In this document: positions 1 to 6,726 of the stretch, one piece after another
Numbering within the stretch: the first letter of the stretch is position 1
Layout of the letters: every line of letters starts with the position of its first letter
Assembly: GCA_947466075.1 (NCBI GenBank)
Contig: CANIBP010000048.1
Location: forward strand, 1-52,872
DNA from: Verrucomicrobiaceae bacterium
GTDB taxonomy: Bacteria; Verrucomicrobiota; Verrucomicrobiia; Verrucomicrobiales; Verrucomicrobiaceae
DNA length: 52,872 bases
Reading direction: 5' to 3'
Made by a program: the position numbers and the translations under genes
Notes under the pieces: model-generated
What the model was told of the DNA's origin: nothing
The model's database searches: none
The model's input: the letters and a program-made list of their open reading frames with translations, nothing else

Positions 1-26
1 GCAGAAATCCTCCAGCGGCACGGTGG

Positions 27-55
27 TTGACAGGGGAAGGGCCACCGCCTACTCT
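27..55 (+). promoter_or_regulatory. Predicted sigma-70 promoter of tRNA-Cys
   Basis: A perfect -35 hexamer TTGACA (27-32) is followed after exactly 17 bases by TACTCT (50-55), a plausible -10 box. Transcription would start near 62, about a dozen bases before the tRNA. This is seen directly; activity is inferred. Confidence 0.6.
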
Positions 56-73
56 CCGCCCGCTTTAGAGCAC

Positions 74-148
74 GGCGAGGTAGCAAAGTGGTAATGCACT
101 GGTCTGCAAAACCGGTATGCGCGGGTTCAATTCCCGCCCTCGCCTCCA
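74..148 (+). tRNA. tRNA-Cys (anticodon GCA)
   Basis: The sequence folds as a complete tRNA: acceptor stem GGCGAGG (74-80) pairs with CCTCGCC (138-144), followed by discriminator T and an encoded CCA (146-148). The anticodon stem CTGGT/ACCGG encloses the loop CTGCAAA, giving anticodon GCA for cysteine. The T arm carries GGTTCAATTCC. Its 3' 30 bases are repeated at 8074-8103, so this gene is the integration site of the element that follows. The gene stays intact after integration because the element supplies an identical 3' end. Confidence 0.95.
119..148 (+). repeat. attL: 30-bp direct repeat in tRNA-Cys 3' end
   Basis: Bases 119-148 (from GCGCGGGTTC to CCTCCA) are identical to 8074-8103. They cover the T arm, acceptor 3' strand and CCA of tRNA-Cys. 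This is the usual target of tyrosine integrases, and an integrase gene lies beside the other copy, so these are most simply attL and attR. Confidence 0.85.
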
Positions 149-822
149 CATTACTCATTATCAATGAGTTAGAACCAATCGGATTAAGTGGTTATCCTAG
201 CATTTAAAGCAGGATTTAAAGCAATGACGCTTACGTTCGCCCATGTTTGCAGGTGTAAATATGGGGCAGAAACGGGCGTGAATTGCGCTTTGGAGGTCAT
301 CAGCGAAAGGAAAAAAGGCCGCGCCGAAGGAAATTTTTCGGGGGGCCTCGTCTGTGAAGGCAGGAAGTAATTGAAGAGAGAAAGAGGTCACTCTCTCTCT
401 TTGGGCGATCTCTCAGCACTTCACAGTGAAGCGTTAGAGCAATAGAACTTCCACGACTTCGGAAGTTTGGAATAAATGAGGAAGGTCTTCCTCTATTCTC
501 TTCCGTAAGCATTTCCAAAGCCCAAGCGCGTTCACGCAGCCAGACATTTAAACCGCTAGGGGAAGCACCGGTTAAAAGATTCCTTTGATTTTGTGGGGCG
601 GCTTCTCTTATGCCTCGCAGCATCGGCTATGATTGCGCAGACGCTCTCAGGCATACGCGCATGCTGTTTATTGGAAAATTTCCTTCGCGCGCGGCTCTTC
701 TCTCCACGTCTTGCCTTGCAGCACAATCAGCAAATCAGCAGAACCACGCTTTGCCTTGATTCTACAAGGCGCGCATTTGCTGCATCGGCTTTGAAGCACA
801 AGAGAAGCAGAAGCCCACGACG
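149..822. other. Left end of element, no convincing gene
   Basis: About 670 bases between attL and the HNH gene have no reading frame I can support. They contain a 17-bp palindrome ACTCATT-ATC-AATGAGT (153-169) close to attL, possibly an integrase or excisionase arm site, and a stem-loop AACTTCC/GGAAGTT (446-452 and 461-467). Short frames on both strands have no recognisable domains or ribosome sites. Confidence 0.5.
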
Positions 823-1356
823 CTACCGCTCCCCCGATGCGATGCGTTGCAAGAGGGCGCGCTGGCGATCTCCGATCTTCGCGGCCTTCTGTCGATTCAT
901 CGGGCGCGGCATCAGTTCAAGATTCCAGAAGGCGCGGTCATATTGCGGGAAGAGCGAGACGGGCAAGATGTGGTCAACCTCTGCAATCTCGCCAGCATAC
1001 GGGCCTCTCTCGATCACTGGCGATACTCCACGGCGCATCTTGGCGAGATTGTCGGGAGAGAAGAGGCCCAGGCTTTCGCAGATGCGCGCATTGCGCAGCA
1101 GAGCATCTTTGGTCATCGAAGGGCGGGAATGCCCAGCTAAAGCCCGACTCATCAGCGCATGCACTTCCTGCCCTTGCTGTGATGCCGTATTTAGCCAGTA
1201 GAGCACCTTCAAGAGGCGATCATTGCACGGCCTGTCACCTTTCAGCGTTTGGATGCGCGCTTCGTCTGTGAGCGAGCGAATCGCAAGCAGAGCGGTCTCT
1301 TCGGCCCGCATCGGCAGAAGAGGAATCAGGCATAGAAGCAGAAGAAGCCTTCCCAT
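823..1356 (-). CDS. Exported HNH-nuclease-like protein
   Basis: This 177-aa protein starts with a clear signal peptide (about residues 1-19: MGRLLLLLCLIPLLPMRA). Its C-terminal half carries an HNH-like motif: EVDHILPVSLF, then NLELMP and NRQKAAKIGDRQ. The DH pair, the downstream Asn residues and the KxxKIGxRQ ending are the usual fold markers of HNH endonucleases. The signal peptide suggests an exported enzyme acting on DNA outside the cytoplasm; this is inferred. It is the last gene of the minus-strand array of the element and looks like cargo. The stop follows soon after the HNH region, so it may be slightly truncated at the C-terminus. The start has only a weak ribosome site. Confidence 0.65.
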   Translation of the reverse strand: MGRLLLLLCLIPLLPMRAEETALLAIRSLTDEARIQTLKGDRPCNDRLLKVLYWLNTASQQGQEVHALMSRALAGHSRPSMTKDALLRNARICESLGLFSPDNLAKMRRGVSPVIERGPYAGEIAEVDHILPVSLFPQYDRAFWNLELMPRPMNRQKAAKIGDRQRALLQRIASGER

Positions 1357-1406
1357 CGCGGCCTAGTGTGGCGCATCACGGCCCGATGAAAAGCGCGGGC
1401 GCGGCA

Positions 1407-2060
1407 TCAGGCAGCAAGAGCAAGGGCGGCCTTCACTCGCTGGATAGTCGAGACGCCTTTCCCTGCGATCTTCGCGGCATGGCGCACGCTCTGCCCATCT
1501 TTGAGCAGGCGCACCACGTCTTTGTGCTTCTCAAGCAGACTGTCAGAATCAAGCCCGCTCCCCGTAGGGCGGCCCAGCGTGCGCCCTTTGCGGCGGGCTT
1601 CGGCCAGCCCGCTCTTGATACGCTCGCGCAGGGTTTCGGCCTCGCCACAGGCCATCTCTGCGAGCAAGGCGAGCATCACGCCAGCGGCAGGGTTACGCTT
1701 TCCCGATGGCAGGAGGGTTTCAATGGCTTGGCTGTGCCAGTAGAGCGAGACGCCAAGCCCTTCCAGAGTCTCCACGAAGCGATGCAGGATGGAATTGCGG
1801 CGAGCCACGCGGGAGACTTCATGCACAAGCACCTTCTTGATCTTCCCAGCCTGCGCGAGTGCTTCCACTTCATGCAGCCCGTGCCGCTCGCTTTCATCAG
1901 CGCGGCCAGAGACGGCCAGCTCTTCGCAGACCTTCACCACTTCCCAGCCTTTCGATTGAGCCACGGCGCGAAGTTCATTCACTTGGCGGGCGGTCTCCTG
2001 CTTGGCAGTGGAGACGCGAACAAGGATGGCAACAGGGATGCTGGCGGGCTTTGCTTTCAT
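1407..2060 (-). CDS. Serine recombinase (resolvase/invertase family)
   Basis: The protein of about 217 aa has the resolvase N-terminal domain: VAILVRVSTAKQ with the catalytic Ser, EELAVSGRADESERHGL, the conserved VHEVSRVARR region, and AEMACGEAETLRERIKSGL before a C-terminal helix-turn-helix (GRPTGS ... SVRHAAKIAGKGVSTIQRV). I chose the ATG at 2060; the longer frame begins with TTG at 2087 inside an inverted repeat. It lies downstream of three copies of TGAATACAC (2078-2188), which may be its res site or operator. A resolvase beside a tyrosine integrase suggests dimer or multimer resolution of the excised circle, or control by DNA inversion. Confidence 0.9.
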   Translation of the reverse strand: MKAKPASIPVAILVRVSTAKQETARQVNELRAVAQSKGWEVVKVCEELAVSGRADESERHGLHEVEALAQAGKIKKVLVHEVSRVARRNSILHRFVETLEGLGVSLYWHSQAIETLLPSGKRNPAAGVMLALLAEMACGEAETLRERIKSGLAEARRKGRTLGRPTGSGLDSDSLLEKHKDVVRLLKDGQSVRHAAKIAGKGVSTIQRVKAALALAA

Positions 2061-2077
2061 GTGTTCCACAGTGCCAA

Positions 2078-2188
2078 GTGTATTCAAATAATCAAATGAT
2101 TTTGTGAATACACCGAATCAGGACAAGCAGAGCATCCCATGCCCAGCGTTTCACGGCCCATTTTCGGGCAATGATTTTTTGAATACAC
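2078..2188. repeat. Inverted/direct 9-bp repeats before serine recombinase
   Basis: GTGTATTCA at 2078-2086 and its exact complement TGAATACAC at 2105-2113 form an inverted pair 18 bases apart, centred on the palindrome-like ATCAAATGAT. A third copy TGAATACAC lies at 2180-2188. The second and third copies share a longer context, ATGATTTT then one or two bases then TGAATACACC. The arrangement lies directly upstream of the recombinase and resembles a resolution site or an autoregulatory operator. That role is inference. Confidence 0.6.
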
Positions 2189-2195
2189 CCAGTCT

Positions 2196-3860
2196 TCATT
2201 TCCGCCCCCCTCTCTCCATGCTTGGAAGAAACCATGCAGGCTCAGGCTTGCGGCCCGTGCCTTTCGCGTCTCTCTCGCGCTTGATGAGGCGGCCATCACT
2301 GGCCCAGCCTTCCAGCATCTTGCGGGCGGCATCGGCAGTGCGCACGCTTCCAATCCGATGCGCAATCAAATCGCGCGGCGTGATGCCCGTCTTGTGCCAG
2401 TCATACTTCAAAGCGCAGAGCGTCACCTTGGAGAATGATTCATCACGCGCGGCGGCCCGCTGGCCCGCTGTCATGGCGGCCAGCGATGCCTTGAACCAGT
2501 CGCGAATCATGATGGCCTTGCGCATAGTCTCGGCAGTGAGCGGCTTCTCATGGCCTTTGCAGGAATGCACCTTCCAAGTGCCTCCTTGCCCAGCGCGGCG
2601 AAAGGTCATGGCCTCGTAAATGTGAAGCACTAGAGCAATGCGGGCCGCCATCTCGGTTTCGCGTGCGATCAATTCGCGCTCGCTCTCCGCAGCTTTCCAC
2701 GTCTTACACTGTCGCAGGCGGTCTTCATGCAGCACGCGCAGCGCGGCTTCCTCGCACTCGATCACGAATGGCTCGCGCTCGCCCTCCTGCGCTGGCGCAG
2801 CTTCTTCTTCCTCTTCGTCTTCATCGGGCCAGAACTCCATTACCAGCGCGCGCGGGCGATGGTAGAAGGCCAGGCTTTTCCAGATGGCGGCCTCGTATGG
2901 CTGTGAAACATCGGAAGGCAGCGAAGGCGAGGCCAGAGCTTCTTCAAAGGTTCCCTCGTTCATCTCGGCTTTAGGATCACAGAGCAGCAGGCGGCCCAGA
3001 AAGCCCGTTTCCAGAAGGCTCTTGTCTTCCAGATGTTTGCGCGCCGTGCTTGGCGTCACGACAAGCAGCATTGCGAGGCAAGGCCGCCGAAGATGAACCG
3101 TGCCGCGCGTGCGTGTGATGGTGTGGCTTTCATTGCTGAACGCTTTCAGCCAGAGCGCATGGCTTCCATCGCGTGAGCTTTTATCGCGATAGCATCCCAG
3201 CATGGAAGAGAAAGAATCGCCAGCATCAGGGTTCAACTGCGCGAGGGTGTCACCATTCGCGGCCAGCTTTTCGGCCAGAGCTTCCGGCGTGCTGTCACTT
3301 GTCCAGAGCAGCGGCTCGCGCATGGCCTCTTCATTGCGCTTGAGCTTTGCCATGATGCCTCGCAGCTCTTCGCGCACTCTCTCGCGGTCTGCGCTAGTCT
3401 CCGCTTTCTTGTAATGAGCTTTGCAGTTTTCAGATTCAACCGTGAGCGTCATTCTATCGGCTTCCAGTCTCGGAAGTTCTTCATCTCGAAACGTGCGCAG
3501 GATGCGCGCTTGCATCCCGTCCAGCGGTGCCGTGATGGTTCCGAAAGCAGAGCTTCCGCCCGTGCCGCTTTCTTTGCAGACGCAGACGAACAGATTCGGC
3601 GGCGTGATCTTCCCGCGCAGGCCGCGCAGCACCACGCCACGGCCCAGCGCGGCAGATGCCACGGCCAGAGCCATAGGCCCTGACATTGCCACGGGCAGAC
3701 GCTCTAGCTTTGCCACGCCTTCGGCCATGTCGCGCAGCACCTTTGGCAGGCACTCCGAAGGAAAGGGAATCGCGGCGATCTCGCCCGATGCTTCCGCTTC
3801 GGCACGTTCAGCGGGTTTGAAAATGCGCGGGTTTGGTTTCGATTTTGAATCTTCGTTCAT
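2196..3860 (-). CDS. DUF3987 helicase-like protein with altered P-loop
   Basis: A 554-aa protein of the DUF3987 family, found next to primases in mobile elements and thought to act in their replication. Family signs are FPSECLPKVLRDMAEGVA and PMALAVASAALGRGVVLRG near the N-terminus, then NLFVCVCKESGTGGSSAFG where family members normally have a GTGKS P-loop. Here the Lys is Gly, so ATP binding may be lost. A later segment, GDSFSSMLGCYRDKSSRDGS, is copied twice in the small gene at 5351-5599. The chosen ATG at 3860 overlaps the primase stop by four bases (ATGA), indicating translational coupling; a longer frame reaches 3917. Confidence 0.82.
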   Translation of the reverse strand: MNEDSKSKPNPRIFKPAERAEAEASGEIAAIPFPSECLPKVLRDMAEGVAKLERLPVAMSGPMALAVASAALGRGVVLRGLRGKITPPNLFVCVCKESGTGGSSAFGTITAPLDGMQARILRTFRDEELPRLEADRMTLTVESENCKAHYKKAETSADRERVREELRGIMAKLKRNEEAMREPLLWTSDSTPEALAEKLAANGDTLAQLNPDAGDSFSSMLGCYRDKSSRDGSHALWLKAFSNESHTITRTRGTVHLRRPCLAMLLVVTPSTARKHLEDKSLLETGFLGRLLLCDPKAEMNEGTFEEALASPSLPSDVSQPYEAAIWKSLAFYHRPRALVMEFWPDEDEEEEEAAPAQEGEREPFVIECEEAALRVLHEDRLRQCKTWKAAESERELIARETEMAARIALVLHIYEAMTFRRAGQGGTWKVHSCKGHEKPLTAETMRKAIMIRDWFKASLAAMTAGQRAAARDESFSKVTLCALKYDWHKTGITPRDLIAHRIGSVRTADAARKMLEGWASDGRLIKRERDAKGTGRKPEPAWFLPSMERGGRK

Positions 3861-4891
3861 GCCAGTCCCTCCATAAGGCCCAGCGCGGCCCGTTCGTTTG
3901 CGGCCATCAGGCAGCAATCATTTAGATCCTTGACGGGCTTGCCATCGGCCCGAATGAGGCCGCCCAAATCGAAGGCGTCACAGGCCGCCCCAGCCTCGCG
4001 CAATTGGCCTTCCCAGCGCAGCGCAGCACGGCGGCCTGATTCATCAGCATCACAGAAAATCCGCACGCTGACACCGGCAAAAAAAGCCAGACATTCCAAG
4101 GGAATGCGCAGGCCAGAGCCAGTCATGCAAAGCACCGCGCAGCTTGTAGCGCAGCCCGTTTCAAGGAGCACTTGGAAAGCGGCGAGGGCATCCGGCAAGC
4201 CTTCCACGATCACGGCGCGGCGATAGCTTCCAGAGACAAGCGCGGGCATGCCCAGCGGCCATGCGGCCCAGCCTCCCTTCACTCCCAGCGTTTTCAACTC
4301 GCGGCCATCACTCAGGACGTAGGGCGATGCATCGAAGGTGCGAAATTGCGCGTTCCATCGCTCTGCATCGGTAAGCACCCAAGATGGACAGCCCAGCCGC
4401 TCGCCATGCCAGAGCAAGCCTTCGCACGCGGCCAGCATCACGGCATCAAGCAGCAAGCCACGGCTCGCGGCGATGGCCTCGCATTCCTCGCGGGCCAGCT
4501 CGCGCAGCGTGCCGATGAACGGCTTGCGTTCGGGCCTCACATCAGGCGGCGGCAGCGGCTTGGAAGAAGCAGCAGCAGGCGCGGGCGTGTGCGGTGTATC
4601 TCCTTTGATGCCAGCCAGCGCGAGAAAGCGGCGGCATGCCTCGCCATTGCTCAGGCTCTCCACTTGCGCCAGAAGCCCGATCTCGTCCCAAGTCTCCCCG
4701 GCTTTGAAGTCATGGAAGCACCATTCCCCGCTGGCCTTCTGAAACACGCTCGCGCTGTCGCGTGTGTCTTCTGCCGCATACGGGCGGCGGCAGCTCTTGT
4801 TTGGCTCTCCATGCCAGCCCAGCTTGCGCCACAAGTCAGGCATCGGCAGCGCGAGCTTGGCGCGTGTGATGGCATCGCGGTCAATACTCAT
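3857..4891 (-). CDS. Toprim-domain primase
   Basis: A 344-aa protein with an N-terminal primase-type zinc-binding-like segment (CRRPYAAED ... GEWCFHDF) and a C-terminal Toprim domain: AVIVEGLPDALAA holds the catalytic Glu and RIFCDADESGR the DxD motif. It would make primers for replication of the excised element. The ATG at 4891 is preceded by GGAGGG seven bases upstream, which favours it over the TTG at 4906. Start and stop overlap both neighbours (4888-4891 and 3857-3860), so it is translationally coupled in the operon with the DUF3987 gene. Confidence 0.85.
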   Translation of the reverse strand: MSIDRDAITRAKLALPMPDLWRKLGWHGEPNKSCRRPYAAEDTRDSASVFQKASGEWCFHDFKAGETWDEIGLLAQVESLSNGEACRRFLALAGIKGDTPHTPAPAAASSKPLPPPDVRPERKPFIGTLRELAREECEAIAASRGLLLDAVMLAACEGLLWHGERLGCPSWVLTDAERWNAQFRTFDASPYVLSDGRELKTLGVKGGWAAWPLGMPALVSGSYRRAVIVEGLPDALAAFQVLLETGCATSCAVLCMTGSGLRIPLECLAFFAGVSVRIFCDADESGRRAALRWEGQLREAGAACDAFDLGGLIRADGKPVKDLNDCCLMAANERAALGLMEGLA

Positions 4892-5358
4892 AGTGCGACC
4901 CTCCAATTGAGTGAAGGTGTCCAGTATCGCCAGAGTTCATCAGGCAGTGCGGCCTTGCATTGGATACGGCATGCAATCTCCGGCCTGCAAAACCGGCGTG
5001 TGAGTGATGCGTAAAAAGCAGGCGTGGCATTGTTCGCCATGCTCTCCGAACGGAATGCCTTTGAAGAGGTGGAAAGCAGTTTCAGTTTTGTCAGAGCGCG
5101 CAGCCACTCGCTGCCGAAGTCACCTTTTTTCATGGTGGCGACGATCTCCGCAGACTGAATCATCTCAGCGAGCAGACGCGGCCCACGTTGCGCAAAATCC
5201 ATCAGGAAGGCGATCACATGCCCGCGCTGCTGATTCTCGAATCGTGATGCAGTCTGCATCATGGCTTCATCACATCGCGCACGTTTCATCATGCGGGCCT
5301 CAACAAATGTAAGCTCCCCGATAGGCAGCGGCGGCATCTCAAAAAGATAATCACTCAT
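4888..5358 (-). CDS. Element protein of unknown function
   Basis: A 156-aa protein without a family I recognise. It is mostly helical and charged (MMKRARCDEAMMQTASRFEN) with a few Cys residues near the C-terminus and no membrane segment. The start at 5358 has the strongest ribosome site of the window, AAGGAGGTGG at 5361-5370. It overlaps the repeat-peptide gene by eight bases upstream and the primase gene by four bases downstream. Its place suggests a replication accessory or regulator; this is inference. Confidence 0.7.
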   Translation of the reverse strand: MSDYLFEMPPLPIGELTFVEARMMKRARCDEAMMQTASRFENQQRGHVIAFLMDFAQRGPRLLAEMIQSAEIVATMKKGDFGSEWLRALTKLKLLSTSSKAFRSESMANNATPAFYASLTRRFCRPEIACRIQCKAALPDELWRYWTPSLNWRVAL

Positions 5359-5599
5359 AGCCACCTCCTTTTTTTGTAAGCTCGGAGCCAAGTAAGGATT
5401 GAGTGGCGAACGATTTCAGCCATTCAGCATGGCTTCCATCGCGTGAGCTTTTATCGCGATAGCACCCCAGCATGGAGGGGGCGGATTGAGTGGCGCACGA
5501 CTTCAGCCATTCAGCATGGCTTCCATCGTGTGAACTTTTGTCGCGATAGCATCCCAGCATGGAAGAGAAGGAATCACCAACGGGAAGTAGATCACTCAT
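5351..5599 (-). CDS. Small two-repeat protein copied from the DUF3987 gene
   Basis: An 82-aa frame starting MSDLLPVGDSFSSMLGC. It consists of two 29-residue repeats of the form SMLGCYRDKSS-DGSHAEWLK, encoded by an 87-bp tandem DNA repeat. The same segment occurs once in the DUF3987 protein (DNA about 3135-3223), so this gene appears to be made from a duplicated helicase fragment. Its start overlaps the excisionase-like gene and its stop overlaps the next gene by the same eight bases, ATGAGTGA. It could be an expressed small protein, for example a decoy or partner of the helicase, or only a by-product of duplication. Confidence 0.6.
   Translation of the reverse strand: MSDLLPVGDSFSSMLGCYRDKSSHDGSHAEWLKSCATQSAPSMLGCYRDKSSRDGSHAEWLKSFATQSLLGSELTKKGGGYE
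5405..5574. repeat. 87-bp tandem repeat, third copy in DUF3987 gene
   Basis: Two tandem copies start near 5405 and 5492 (period 87 bp, a multiple of three). Each carries the core CATGGCTTCCATCG followed by CGCGATAGCA and CCCAGCATGGA. A further copy lies at about 3135-3223 inside the DUF3987 gene. Copies at 3135 and 5405 keep an inner inverted pair ATCGCG/CGCGAT, which is changed in the 5492 copy, so a conserved binding site is unlikely for that pair. Confidence 0.85.
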
Positions 5600-5972
5600 G
5601 GCGGCCCCCTTTCTTCGCAGGCTTGGAAGAGACCGAAGCCAGAGCATCGGCTTCCCCGTCATCAGCACCGATCAAAGCGGCCTCGTTCGTGAGACTGTCC
5701 AGATGGGCCAGCAATGAGGCCAGATGAATCAATCTCGCACCACGCAGCGCGCCTTCCTTGCGCAGGCAGACGTTGCGCACACTGCCCGTTTGAAGCACCT
5801 CCCAGAGCTTGCTTCGTGAGAGTCCGCACCATACGCAGAGGGTGCCAGGCTTTGGTAGTCGTATCCACTCAGGACGAGCGGCGGTGACTGGTGATTGTGA
5901 GGGGATTTGAACGGGCGAGCTTGTGAGCTGCGCGGCGTTCCCGATTGTTTTTTGGTGTCGCGGGTATCGCAT
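5592..5972 (-). CDS. Excisionase-like HTH protein
   Basis: A 126-aa protein with a central helix-turn-helix segment: EWIRLPKPGTLCVWCGLSRSKLWEVLQ, then SVRNVCLRKEGALRGARLIHLASLLAHLDSL. This order, a variant MerR/AlpA-type winged helix ending in a LIHxxSLxxxLDSL helix, matches small excisionase or regulator proteins of Verrucomicrobia elements. It probably controls excision or the operon downstream. The C-terminus (AKKGGRHE) and the junction to the next gene are echoed at the end of the small repeat protein (TKKGGGYE). The ATG at 5972 has no strong ribosome site, so the start is uncertain. Confidence 0.65.
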   Translation of the reverse strand: MRYPRHQKTIGNAAQLTSSPVQIPSQSPVTAARPEWIRLPKPGTLCVWCGLSRSKLWEVLQTGSVRNVCLRKEGALRGARLIHLASLLAHLDSLTNEAALIGADDGEADALASVSSKPAKKGGRHE

Positions 5973-5999
5973 AACACCGAGAGTAATATACCCAAAAAA

Positions 6000-6635
6000 C
6001 TAGCTGTCTAAAGTCATGCGTTCATAGGGGGTGCGGACTTTTACTCTTTTGCAGCCCCTCTTTTGTTTGTCCTTCCCTCGGCTCTTCATCGGAACAAATG
6101 CCACGCCCATTTTGCGCAGGTGCCTCTTGCTTGCTTTTGTGTCCAGCGTGCCGCCAGCATCTCGGAAGGCGATCATGATGTCTTCTAAAGACGGGAGATC
6201 ACAGCCCTTTTTCCGCGCCTTTAACCGTTCTTTTATTGCCACGCTTAGAAGCAGTTGAGGCTGTCGCTTCTTTGGCATGTCCAACTTGCTGATTTTTTGC
6301 TCCGCACTCTCCAAAAGCCTGCGCAAGCGGGCGCGATCTTTGGCCTTGCCCAGCAACAATGGAGCAACGGCACGAGCAAAGGCCCGCTCTGCTTCAGCTT
6401 CTAGGTTCTCACCATCACGCAATGCTGCCCAGAACGAATTAAATCCCGCTGGCTCCGCGCACTCGCGAATTATCTCTGCCGTAGCCAGCACTTGGAGAAT
6501 GAAATCAGCATCCTTCCCCAAACGCTCGCCCATCTCCAAAGATGCACGATAAGCAATCGCATCAGGATGCACCCAATCAGCAAGCCAGTCCTTTCTCATG
6601 AGTAGATTCTGGTGAACATTTTGCAGCGTAACCAT
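6000..6635 (-). CDS. Element protein of unknown function
   Basis: I do not recognise a family in this protein of about 211 aa. It is rich in Lys, Arg and Leu, with a helical middle (AEAERAFARAVAPLLLGKAKDRARLRRLLESAEQKISKL) and a basic C-terminus (MKSRGKDKQKRGCKRVKV), so nucleic-acid binding is possible. I chose the ATG at 6635 because GGAAG lies six bases upstream; the frame extends to an ATG at 6743 that would overlap the end of the integrase gene by 17 bases (247 aa). It follows the integrase directly. Confidence 0.6.
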   Translation of the reverse strand: MVTLQNVHQNLLMRKDWLADWVHPDAIAYRASLEMGERLGKDADFILQVLATAEIIRECAEPAGFNSFWAALRDGENLEAEAERAFARAVAPLLLGKAKDRARLRRLLESAEQKISKLDMPKKRQPQLLLSVAIKERLKARKKGCDLPSLEDIMIAFRDAGGTLDTKASKRHLRKMGVAFVPMKSRGKDKQKRGCKRVKVRTPYERMTLDS

Positions 6636-6726
6636 GCAGCACTTCCAAGCCTTGATTTCACAAGGGGAAACGGGCTTCTGCTGAATTGCTGCATTTGCTG
6701 CGAGGTAGTGAGGATAACAATCTCGA

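Noticed and set aside
300..623. Minus-strand frame of 107 aa near attL
   Set aside because: No recognisable domain, ribosome site or neighbour relation; treated as non-coding.
593..1201. Plus-strand reading frame of 202 aa over the HNH gene
   Set aside because: Arg/Ser-rich translation without a domain, antisense to the better supported HNH protein.
5405..5476. Conserved protein-binding dyad ATCGCG/CGCGAT in the helicase repeats
   Set aside because: The dyad is broken in the third copy, so conservation follows the peptide rather than a DNA site.
5405..5574. CRISPR array
   Set aside because: Two long in-frame repeats with no spacers; a third copy lies in a coding gene.
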